This document shows positions 43,829-51,279 of a stretch of 64,000 nt of DNA, piece after piece. A program made the position numbers and the translations under genes. This DNA is from Planctomycetota bacterium (GTDB taxonomy: Bacteria; Planctomycetota; UBA1135). The notes beneath the pieces are model-generated. The model did not search any database. It saw nothing but the letters and a program-made list of their open reading frames with translations, and had not been told where the DNA came from. The first letter of the stretch is position 1. Each line of letters opens with the position of its first letter. The stretch is taken from assembly GCA_002705055.1 (NCBI GenBank), contig PAHY01000022.1, positions 31,548-95,547 on the forward strand, in the 5' to 3' direction.

Positions 43829-45336
43829 GGCTGCGGCTCGAGGATCGGCGCGCCGGCTGCTCGCCAGGCTTCGAGGTCCTGGTCCGCCAGGTGCAGGCGA
43901 TACAGGCCACCCTGGAACGGCGTGAGCTTGTCCTGCCGGCGGAACGCGCCTTCGCGGAAGCGCAACTCGAGCCAGCCTTCACCTCGCGGCGCGATCTCGA
44001 GATGGTCGGCCTCGACGTACTGGAACAAACGACCGGTCGAGTCATACCAGGCGAGGCGCACGCCATGCAGACCGGAGTCATCAGCGGACTCGACGCGCTG
44101 CAGCTGGTAATGACCGGATGGGCGCGGCGTACTGATCAGGCCGTCAATCCCACGGCGCACCGACTCGACGCGGTCCGCGTCCCAGGCCTGAGGGGTGGTG
44201 GCAACTTCCGTTTCGGTCGTCGCCTCCGGTTCCGACGCAGGATCCGCGGCCGGAGCAGCCGCTTCGGTGCCGGCCGGCTGCGCTGGAGGATCGGGCGCAT
44301 CGCCCGCTGCCACCCCGGGCTGATTGCGCGCTTCGCGCAGGGCCGGGAAGTGCTCCAGCCAGGCGCGCACGTCCACTTCGCGCAGGACGACCCGCAGGCC
44401 CCCGCCGGTGAGCAGCGTCTTGCTCGCACCCCGGGTGCGCGTGCCATCAAAGAAGCGCATCTCCAGGGTCGACGCGGATTGCTGGAGATGGAACTCGACG
44501 CGATCCGCGCGCACCACCGAATCGATCAGCCCATCTTCGCCGAACATCAGGAAGAGCACGTTGCTCAGATGCGAGGTGCCCTCGATGCGGGTTCCCTTGC
44601 GGAAGCGAAACTCGGGGCTGCCGCCGAGCGCGATCAGGCCGTTGGTCGCGCCCAGCCAGACTTCGTCCGGGTCAACCGGATCGAGCGGCGGATCGGGCGG
44701 AATCGTCGCGGACTCGACCGCGCCGTTCTCAGGCGGAGGAGCCTCGCCGACCGCAGGCTGAGCCTGCGCGGCGCGGTCGCCCGCGGCGGCTTCCGCAGCT
44801 TCGGCGGCTTCCGCTTGCTCCATATCCTTGAGCATGCGCATGACCCCGAGCTCGCCGTCGACCAGCCGACCGCTGAGTTCCGCGATCAGCCGCCGGTCCT
44901 GCTCCTGGGTCGCGCCGATTTGCTCCATCCGCGTCACGAGCGCCTCCAGCAGCGCGGCATCGATCCCGTTGTCCGGCGCCTGCACCGTGACGGCCGGCGC
45001 CTCGACCGTGATGGGCTCGGCGGTCGGCGTCGTGAGCTGGACTTCCACTGGCGTCTGGGGCTGCTGCTGCTCGTACCAGAGCAGCCCGAAGGTCGCGAGC
45101 CCGGCCCCCAGCACCAGCGAACCCAGGGCCAGCGCGGGCAGCACCCAGCGTCGCGAGCGCGACTCTTCGATGCCATCGAGATGCTCGAGCAGGGCCTCCT
45201 GAACTTCGGCCATGCGGCGGAAGGATCGACTCAGGGCCTGCACATCGCGATTGCGCAGCAGCACCTCGGACTGGTCCGCGGATGGCTGCGGCAGCGAAGC
45301 CCGGGGTTCGATCGGCTCGGGGGGAAACTCACTCAT
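43825..45336 (-). CDS. single-pass membrane protein of unknown function
   Basis: 503 residues. A cytoplasmic-side helical start (~residues 20-60), one membrane segment at ~65-88, a Pro/Ala/Glu-rich linker, and two similar beta-rich blocks (~235-345 and ~390-500; 'DGLIDSVVRADRVEFHLQQSASTLEMRFFDGTRTRG' and 'GRLFQYVEADHLEIAPRGEGWLELRFREGAFRR', each quoted in part) that look like duplicated domains. No family recognised. The ATG at 45336 overlaps the upstream lipoprotein gene by 8 nt; its 3' end is coupled to xseA. Confidence 0.7.
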   Translation of the reverse strand: MSEFPPEPIEPRASLPQPSADQSEVLLRNRDVQALSRSFRRMAEVQEALLEHLDGIEESRSRRWVLPALALGSLVLGAGLATFGLLWYEQQQPQTPVEVQLTTPTAEPITVEAPAVTVQAPDNGIDAALLEALVTRMEQIGATQEQDRRLIAELSGRLVDGELGVMRMLKDMEQAEAAEAAEAAAGDRAAQAQPAVGEAPPPENGAVESATIPPDPPLDPVDPDEVWLGATNGLIALGGSPEFRFRKGTRIEGTSHLSNVLFLMFGEDGLIDSVVRADRVEFHLQQSASTLEMRFFDGTRTRGASKTLLTGGGLRVVLREVDVRAWLEHFPALREARNQPGVAAGDAPDPPAQPAGTEAAAPAADPASEPEATTETEVATTPQAWDADRVESVRRGIDGLISTPRPSGHYQLQRVESADDSGLHGVRLAWYDSTGRLFQYVEADHLEIAPRGEGWLELRFREGAFRRQDKLTPFQGGLYRLHLADQDLEAWRAAGAPILEPQP

Positions 45337-45955
45337 CGATCTCGGGGGGTTCAGCAACCGGCGTGAGCGCGGCATCCAGATGGTGGCGACGCGCGCCCAT
45401 GCTCCAATCCCGACGCCGCAGGCTGTGCTGGGTGGCCCCGGCGGACCAAGTGACGATCGCGCTGTCGCGGATCTCGGCCGCATCGACCGGACCATGCAAG
45501 ACCACGCTGCGGCGCACGCGCGGCGCGGCCGCTGGACTGGCTTCGGCTTCGGAGGTTGGCGCCGGAAGCCCCTGCAGGACGCTTTGCCACAGCAGCCGAT
45601 CGGCTGGACTCAGCTCGGCGGGTGGCGCGGCGAAGGGCTTCAGCTCGGCTTGCGAGAGCTGCACCTTGCCGGGATCACCGACTGCGCCTGCCGGCCCGAT
45701 CAGATGGAGCCGAAACAGCGCCTCCTGCGGATCCAGCGCGAGCCTTTCGCGCAGCATATTGGTCTCGGCGAAGCGCCGTTCCTTGGCCTCCTGGCGCAGG
45801 TCGACGGGCTCGAGCACCAGCTCGAGATCTTCGTCGCCGCCGATCCAGGCCCAGGTCTCGACCGGCACGGCCACGGTGATCTCGGCCGCGGGCTCTTCCC
45901 CGCAGCCGAGTGCGCCGAAACAAAGCCCGGCCAGGAGGCCTAGTCGTCGGACCAA
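45329..45955 (-). CDS. putative lipoprotein of unknown function
   Basis: 208 residues from a TTG at 45955 with AAGGAG 2 nt upstream: 'LGLLAGLCFGALGC' gives a hydrophobic signal and a possible lipobox (ALGC, atypical). The body has alternating strands and Ala/Pro linker ('PAPTSEAEASPAAAP'). It shares style and neighbourhood with the membrane protein downstream (8-nt overlap), so they may act together in the envelope. Start uncertain, no family recognised. Confidence 0.6.
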   Translation of the reverse strand: MVRRLGLLAGLCFGALGCGEEPAAEITVAVPVETWAWIGGDEDLELVLEPVDLRQEAKERRFAETNMLRERLALDPQEALFRLHLIGPAGAVGDPGKVQLSQAELKPFAAPPAELSPADRLLWQSVLQGLPAPTSEAEASPAAAPRVRRSVVLHGPVDAAEIRDSAIVTWSAGATQHSLRRRDWSMGARRHHLDAALTPVAEPPEIDE

Positions 45956-46752
45956 ATCTCCTTGTTCTTCTTGTTGTCGTTGTACCACTTGCGCCAGTCA
46001 AGCGGATCCTGGAAGGTCTGCCCGGTCATCTCGGAGAGCGCGTCGCTCATCGGACGGCCGACCATGCGATAGCGCTGGCGCGCCGTCGTGTCTTCCGGAT
46101 TGGAGGCGGCGTTGTAGTAACTGTTGAGGAAGTTCACCAGCTTGGCGCAGACCTCAAGCCGCACCTTGCCGGGCGCGCCGCGGTAGTTCTTCAGCGCGGT
46201 CGCCGACGCGGCGATGATCACGTCCTCGTGGTGGTCCAGCAGGTCGACGAGGTCTTCCCACTGATCCCAATCCTTGGTCATGCCGATCTGCTCGATGCAG
46301 GTCCCGCGGAAGCCGACCTCCTCGCGATCCTTGAACCGCTTGTCGCCGTAGACCTTCCACAGATGCTTGGCGCCGTGCGGTCCCATCTGCCCGAAGGAGA
46401 ACACCGCGGCCTTCCAGAGCCGACGATGGCCCTCGGTCATGCGCTTGCGCTCTTTGAAGGCCAGCCAGATGAGATCGGCGAGGTCCTCCTGCTCGTCGGC
46501 GATGTCCTTCGCTTCCTTCTTCAGCGCTTTGGCATCGCCTTCCTCGATCTCGAGCATGTCGGCGATCTCGACCAGGCGCTCGGAGTGGGCTGCGTAACGC
46601 GTCGTGAATGCGTCGATCAGCGCGATCGCTTCCGACTCGCGTTCGCGGTCGTCGAGGATCGACTTGTACTCCTTGACCTGTTCGGAAAGAGAATCCTGTG
46701 GCGCGGCCAGAGGCAACGCGGCCAGGGCGGAAAGGACGAGGCTGAGCATCAT
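45940..46752 (-). CDS. secreted helical (HEAT-like) protein
   Basis: 270 residues. Signal peptide 'MMLSLVLSALAALPLAA', then helical pairs ('LWKAAVFSFGQMGPHGAKHLWKV', 'WEDLVDLLDHHEDVIIAASATALKNY' in parts) resembling HEAT repeats, ending 'FQDPLDWRKWYNDNKKNKEIW', a motif I associate with HEAT-repeat proteins of Planctomycetes. No enzymatic motif. The start overlaps the pabC stop (ATGA). Function unknown. Confidence 0.68.
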   Translation of the reverse strand: MMLSLVLSALAALPLAAPQDSLSEQVKEYKSILDDRERESEAIALIDAFTTRYAAHSERLVEIADMLEIEEGDAKALKKEAKDIADEQEDLADLIWLAFKERKRMTEGHRRLWKAAVFSFGQMGPHGAKHLWKVYGDKRFKDREEVGFRGTCIEQIGMTKDWDQWEDLVDLLDHHEDVIIAASATALKNYRGAPGKVRLEVCAKLVNFLNSYYNAASNPEDTTARQRYRMVGRPMSDALSEMTGQTFQDPLDWRKWYNDNKKNKEIWSDD

Positions 46753-47618
46753 GAGTTCTCCTGCCGCGGAATCGGCGGCGGCGGATCGGGCAAGGCTGCG
46801 GGGTAGGCTGCGCGGAGACGCGGGAGCATGGCCCCGGAGCGGCCCGGATAGCCATCCTGCAACCCTTTGATCTTATCTACTGGAATTACGCCGATCACCG
46901 CATTGCTGATGAACACCTCTTCCGCTTCGCAAAGAAGTTTTTGCGAGATTTTTTGCTCGAAAGCCGGGATTCCGGCCTTCTGGCAGCCCTCCAGCAGCAG
47001 CGCCCGGGTGACCCCGGCGAGGATCCCGCGATCCAGGCCGGGCGTGCGCAGGGCGCCGTCGTGCCAGATCAGCAGATTGGCGGCGGTGCACTCCGAAACG
47101 TCGCCGTCGACCGTCGGCAGCAGCGCCTCCTGACAGCCGGCTTCGATCGCCTCGGCATGGGCGACCTGATACTTGGCGCGCGAAGTGGTCTTGGCCGCGC
47201 ACAAGGGGTCGCGGGGATCCTGGCGGTAGCGGGACCAGAGCAGCGAGACCTGATCGGGCGGCATCGACACCGGACCGGCCGTCCACATCCGCACTAGCCG
47301 CCGCTCGTGACCGCGCAGCACCGTATAGCGCACGCGCCAGCGTCCTTCCGGCGGCAGCGCCGCAAGCACCTGGTGCGCATCGGCCATCAGCCCCTGCTCA
47401 CCGAGCTCCATGCCCATGAGCTCGGCCGAGTGACGCAGGCGCGCTTCGTGCTGGGCCAGCAGGCGGGTGGGCTCGCCGTTGATGACCAGGAAGGTCTCGA
47501 AGATCCCCTCCCCGCGCAGGATGCCCGGCAGATTGGCGAGCAGCGCAGGCTGGCTTCCGTCCAGCTGCTGGCCGTCGATGATGAGGAGTTCAGCGGACTC
47601 GAAGCGATGCTGGCTCAT
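46749..47618 (-). CDS. pabC: class IV aminotransferase, probable aminodeoxychorismate lyase
   Basis: 289 residues. Fold-type IV PLP enzyme: 'LRGEGIFETFLVINGE', 'LRHSAELMG', 'AAKTTSRAKYQVAHAEA' with the PLP Lys region, 'DVSECTAANLLIW' with the conserved Glu, and 'AEEVFISNAVIGVIPV'. Overlap with pabB by 29 nt argues for PabC (4-amino-4-deoxychorismate to p-aminobenzoate, folate pathway) rather than a branched-chain aminotransferase. Confidence 0.85.
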   Translation of the reverse strand: MSQHRFESAELLIIDGQQLDGSQPALLANLPGILRGEGIFETFLVINGEPTRLLAQHEARLRHSAELMGMELGEQGLMADAHQVLAALPPEGRWRVRYTVLRGHERRLVRMWTAGPVSMPPDQVSLLWSRYRQDPRDPLCAAKTTSRAKYQVAHAEAIEAGCQEALLPTVDGDVSECTAANLLIWHDGALRTPGLDRGILAGVTRALLLEGCQKAGIPAFEQKISQKLLCEAEEVFISNAVIGVIPVDKIKGLQDGYPGRSGAMLPRLRAAYPAALPDPPPPIPRQENS

Positions 47619-48969
47619 GCAGGCTCTCCAGGTAGCGTGCCTTGACGAGGGTCTCTTCCCATTCCCGGCGTGGGTCGGAATCCCACACGATCCCGGCGCC
47701 GACCCGCAGATGCAAGCTTCCGGCCGCGCAGGATGCGGTGCGAATCAGAACCGAGAAATCGGCGCGGCGCTGGCCCGGTACCCAGATGCCCAGCGCTCCG
47801 CAGTAGGCGCCGCGCTGCTCCTGCTCCAGTTCCGCGATCGCCTGCAGCGCTCGCACCTTCGGGGCGCCGGTCACCGAGGCCGGAGGGAAGCTCGCGCGCA
47901 GGATCTCGGCCAGGCCCGCGCCGTCGCGCAGCCGCGCCTCAACCGTGGCGGTGCGATGGAACAAGGTCGGGTACGGCTCGACTTCACCCGGGCTGAGCAC
48001 CTGCACGCTTCCCGGCTGCGCGACCTGGCCCAGGTCGTTGCGGGCCATATCGACGATCATGGTGAGCTCCGCGCGCTCCTTCTCGCTCGCCTCCAATGCG
48101 GCTGCGAGGCGCGCGTCTTCCTGCCGATCCATGGCGCGCGGCGCCGTGCCCTTGATCGGGCGCGTCTGCAGCCGCTCACCGTGCCAGCTTAGGAAGCGCT
48201 CCGGCGACCAGGACAGCAGCGCGCGCCCCTGCTCATCCTCCCAGTAGGCGGACATTCGCGTCGGTTGGGCCGGCCGCAGCGCCGCATAGCTTGCGCGCGG
48301 GTCGCCGCGATGCGGGGCGGAGAGGCGGTGGGACAGATTAGCCTGAAAGAGCTCGCCCGCTCCGATCTGATCGCGAAGATGAGCGACGCCCTGCTGGAAC
48401 GCTTCGGCGCTGACGCTGCGCTCGAAGTTCAGCTCCGGGAGTCGAGGCGCAGGCAGCTGCTGCGCGGCGGCCACCACGCCGCGCGCTTCGGCCAGCCACG
48501 CGGCCGCCTCATCCTCGGTCCCTAGCACATAGGTCGCCTCCGGGGAGAACCACAAACTGCGCGGATAGCGCGCGAAGCTGGCGTGCGGGAGTCCGCTTGG
48601 CTCGGGCCGAGTCCACGGAAAGGGCAGGTAGGCATGGCCGGCCTCAAAGCCGAGAAAACCCAGCCAGCCGCCGAACCAGGGCAGGGACAGCTCGCAGCTC
48701 CAGGCTTCCTGCTCGGCCTCGCGCTGCCAGGCCAGCAACGGGTCCTCCGCGGCGATCGGCCAGCGCGCCGCAGGGCCGCCATGATCCTGCGCGGCCAGCC
48801 GCGGCAGAGTCCATTCGACCCGCCGATCCGGATGCCAAGCCAGCAGGCCCCCGCCCTGCGCCGAGTCGTCGAGCAATACCGGCGCGCTGCCCGCGGGCGT
48901 GGCGCGCAGCACCGCGGCTGGATCAGCCGGCGGCAGCTTGCCCAGCACCCGGATCCGGAACTCGCTCAT
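47590..48969 (-). CDS. pabB: aminodeoxychorismate synthase component I
   Basis: 459 residues. Chorismate-binding family: 'AGELFQANLSHRLSAP', 'RPIKGTAPRAMD', 'ERAELTMIVDMARNDLGQV', 'FPPASVTGAPKVRALQAI' and 'GALGIWVPGQRRADFSVLIRT'. The 'PIKGT' Lys is the nucleophilic Lys typical of PabB (Ala in TrpE), which separates it from anthranilate synthase. First gene of the co-oriented series to nadK; divergent from xerC across 25 nt. Confidence 0.93.
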   Translation of the reverse strand: MSEFRIRVLGKLPPADPAAVLRATPAGSAPVLLDDSAQGGGLLAWHPDRRVEWTLPRLAAQDHGGPAARWPIAAEDPLLAWQREAEQEAWSCELSLPWFGGWLGFLGFEAGHAYLPFPWTRPEPSGLPHASFARYPRSLWFSPEATYVLGTEDEAAAWLAEARGVVAAAQQLPAPRLPELNFERSVSAEAFQQGVAHLRDQIGAGELFQANLSHRLSAPHRGDPRASYAALRPAQPTRMSAYWEDEQGRALLSWSPERFLSWHGERLQTRPIKGTAPRAMDRQEDARLAAALEASEKERAELTMIVDMARNDLGQVAQPGSVQVLSPGEVEPYPTLFHRTATVEARLRDGAGLAEILRASFPPASVTGAPKVRALQAIAELEQEQRGAYCGALGIWVPGQRRADFSVLIRTASCAAGSLHLRVGAGIVWDSDPRREWEETLVKARYLESLHEPASLRVR

Positions 48970-48978
48970 CTCACCGCG

Positions 48979-48985
48979 TATGATA
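48979..48985. promoter_or_regulatory. symmetric bidirectional -10 element between pabB and xerC
   Basis: The string TATGATA reads TATGAT on the plus strand (10 nt before the xerC ATG) and TATCAT on the minus strand (10 nt before the pabB ATG). The whole gap is 25 nt, so one AT-rich unwinding site may serve both genes, with very short or no leaders. Confidence 0.5.
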
Positions 48986-48994
48986 GAGCCAGCG

Positions 48995-49897
48995 ATGGCG
49001 AAGCCTCTCGACGAGCTTCTCGAGGACTTCCTGCGCCACCTCGCCGAGGTGCGCCAGGCCTCGCCGCATACCCTGCGCGCCTACCGTCGGGATCTGGGAG
49101 AGCTGCTGGTCACGCTGACCGACGAGAACGAGGCCCCCGCCGCCCCGCCGCCGCGCGAAGTCCGCGCCACAGTGCTGCGGATTCATCTCGGCAGCCTCGC
49201 CGATCGCGGCCTGGGCACGACGACCCTTGCCCGCCATTTGTCGAGCATCCGCAGCTTCTTTCGCTGGCTGGAGGAGCGTGGGCTGATTGAGGCCAATCCC
49301 ACCGTGCAGCTGCGCGGCCCGCGCCAGAAGCGTCGGCTTCCGCGCTACCTCGAGGAGAACGAGGTGGAGGCCCTGCTGGCCGCCCCGCAGCAGGAGGATC
49401 GCGAGGGCGCGCGGGACCGGGCGATTCTTGAGGTCCTCTACTCGACCGGCTGCCGGGTCAGCGAACTGGTGGCGCTCGACGAGGCCCACCTGGATCTCCG
49501 GCGCGGAGTCGTGCTGCTTCAGGGCAAGGGCAAGAAGGAGCGCCTGGGCATGCTGGGCAAGCCCGCCATCGAAGCGCTGCAGCATTACCTGATGAGCAAG
49601 TCGGTGCGCCGCCTGGATCGTGAACCGCTGTTTCTGAATCGCTTCGAAACGCGCCTGACCGACCGTTCGGTGCGGCGCATTCTGAATCGCTGCCTCGCGC
49701 GCGCCGGCATCCATCGCGAATGCTCGCCGCACACGTTCCGCCACAGCTTCGCGACCCATCTGCTGCGCCGCGGCGCGGACTTGCGCACCGTGCAGGAGCT
49801 GCTCGGTCACGCCAGCCTGGGCAGCACCCAGATCTACACCCACGTTTCGCTGGAGCGCCTGCGCGCGCTCTATCGTCAGGCGCATCCGCTGGCCTAG
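48995..49897 (+). CDS. xerC: tyrosine recombinase XerC-type
   Basis: 300 residues, the XerC/D length. SAM-like N-terminal domain ('LLEDFLRHLAEVRQASPHTLRAYRRDL'), then catalytic residues Arg in 'YSTGCRVSELVAL', Lys in 'LQGKGKKERLGML', His-x-x-Arg in 'HTFRHSFATHLLRRG', and His plus Tyr nucleophile in 'LLGHASLGSTQIYTHVS'. It resolves chromosome dimers at dif. Length, ordinary base composition and lack of phage genes argue for the housekeeping enzyme despite the tRNA next door. Confidence 0.92.
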   Translation: MAKPLDELLEDFLRHLAEVRQASPHTLRAYRRDLGELLVTLTDENEAPAAPPPREVRATVLRIHLGSLADRGLGTTTLARHLSSIRSFFRWLEERGLIEANPTVQLRGPRQKRRLPRYLEENEVEALLAAPQQEDREGARDRAILEVLYSTGCRVSELVALDEAHLDLRRGVVLLQGKGKKERLGMLGKPAIEALQHYLMSKSVRRLDREPLFLNRFETRLTDRSVRRILNRCLARAGIHRECSPHTFRHSFATHLLRRGADLRTVQELLGHASLGSTQIYTHVSLERLRALYRQAHPLA

Positions 49898-49917
49898 GCT
49901 CGCCCCGGCCGGCCACG

Positions 49918-49945
49918 AAAAAACCCGCTGGCCGAAACCAGCGGG
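49918..49945 (-). terminator. intrinsic terminator after tRNA-Glu
   Basis: 8-bp perfect stem CCCGCTGG / CCAGCGGG with a 6-nt loop; on the minus strand it is followed by six T. It begins 6 nt after the encoded CCA end of the tRNA. Confidence 0.9.
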
Positions 49946-49951
49946 CTTGAT

Positions 49952-50029
<78 letters not shown>

Positions 50030-50064
50030 TGAGACGCGGTCGCGAGCGACCAACGTGGGCGGAA

Positions 50065-50093
50065 AGATTAGAGATCCGCCGCCACGGTGTCAA
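50065..50093 (-). promoter_or_regulatory. sigma70 promoter of tRNA-Glu
   Basis: Minus strand: perfect -35 TTGACA (50088-50093), 17-nt spacer, -10 TAATCT (50065-50070), about 35 nt before the tRNA 5' end. It overlaps the last codons of the EboE-like gene. The best consensus promoter in the window. Confidence 0.8.
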
Positions 50094-51279
50094 GACCGAT
50101 CTCCGCGGCGGTCGCGCGGAGCTCTGCGGCCATGATGTCCACCAGCGAGGCTGCTTGCGCTTGTGCTGCGGCTCGCGGCTGCGCGCTGAGCAAGCTCTCC
50201 GGAAGGACGGGCAGCGTGTAGGTCTCGACCTCGAAATCACGACAGCCTGCCGCGTAGGCGGCGCGCAGCATGCTCTGCCAATCAGTCGGAGCCCAGCCCG
50301 GCACCGGAGCACCCAGATCGAGCGGCACGTGGCAATGCACCCGCAGCTCGCCGCTGCCGTCGGCGAGCCCCAGGCGCTCGATCCAGTTCTCCTCGGCGAT
50401 CAGCGGCGGGAGGTCCGGCCAGGAGGCCTGCTGTTCCCCGGCGCTCCAGCGCGCCTGGTGGAAGTAACGATCACGCGCGAGTTCTTCGGTCAACGCGCGC
50501 GCCGCCGCGCCGAAGCCCGCCTCACTGCGCAGCGCTGCGGAGACCTGCACCTTGCCGAGCGCGACCTCTTCCCGCTGCAGCGCGGCGAGAACCTGATCCG
50601 CCGATTCCCCCACCACGGCGGCGTGACAAAGATCCCAGCAGATCCCAATCCTCGCGTGCCCGACCTCCGCGCGCAGCCAGGCGGCGAGGGTCTCGACGCG
50701 CTCCATGGCGCCGTCGGGTTCGGGCTCGATCGCCAAGGTCAGGGACACGCCGCTGTCCTCGAACAGCGCGTCGAGCTCCGCGCCCAGCGCGTGCAGCTGG
50801 GCTGCGCTGCGCGGATCGACGCGAGCGTCCGGACCGTAGCCCAGGGGGCAGGTCGAAAGACTGCCTTCCGTGCCTTCCGGGAGCAGCTCGCTCAGCAGCC
50901 GCGCCACGCCCAGGGTGTACTGCAGACGCTCCGGCGTGCGCCAGTCCGGCAGGAAGGCCTGCTCCTTGACGCGATCGCCGTGGAAGCCGCCAAAGGGGAA
51001 GGCATTGGCTGTCCAGACCGGCCACGCGGACTGCCGCCACGCGGCCAGGAAGGCCGCGCGCAGCTCGGCGTCGGCCTCCAGTTCGGCGACCGCCTGCGCC
51101 GCGAGGTACAGGCCGAAGCCTGGAGCTTCGCCGGCGCCGCCTGCCCGACGCCATGCCGCGTCCAGCTCGGGGACCCGCCGGTCGAGCACCTCCCGCGCCG
51201 CGCGCAGGTCTTCCGCGGGGAAGACGTTCCCGCACAGCGCGAGCCGTGCGGGACGATGCGGATCGAGCCCTATTGCCAA
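50068..51279 (-). CDS. EboE-like TIM-barrel protein
   Basis: 403 residues. It follows the pattern of EboE ('metabolite traffic protein'), a xylose-isomerase-like TIM barrel: 'LCGNVFPAEDLRAAREVL', 'VWTANAFPFGGFHGDRVKEQ', 'LPDWRTPERLQYTLGVARLLSELLP', 'GSLSTCPLGYG', 'LAIEPEPDG', 'ICWDLCHAAV' and 'HCHVPLDL'. The His/Glu/Asp set suits a metal site. EboE normally lies in an eboABCDEF cluster; no other ebo gene is in this window. Its start overlaps the end of the S8 peptidase gene by 10 nt. Biochemical function unknown. Confidence 0.78.
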   Translation of the reverse strand: MAIGLDPHRPARLALCGNVFPAEDLRAAREVLDRRVPELDAAWRRAGGAGEAPGFGLYLAAQAVAELEADAELRAAFLAAWRQSAWPVWTANAFPFGGFHGDRVKEQAFLPDWRTPERLQYTLGVARLLSELLPEGTEGSLSTCPLGYGPDARVDPRSAAQLHALGAELDALFEDSGVSLTLAIEPEPDGAMERVETLAAWLRAEVGHARIGICWDLCHAAVVGESADQVLAALQREEVALGKVQVSAALRSEAGFGAAARALTEELARDRYFHQARWSAGEQQASWPDLPPLIAEENWIERLGLADGSGELRVHCHVPLDLGAPVPGWAPTDWQSMLRAAYAAGCRDFEVETYTLPVLPESLLSAQPRAAAQAQAASLVDIMAAELRATAAEIGLDTVAADL

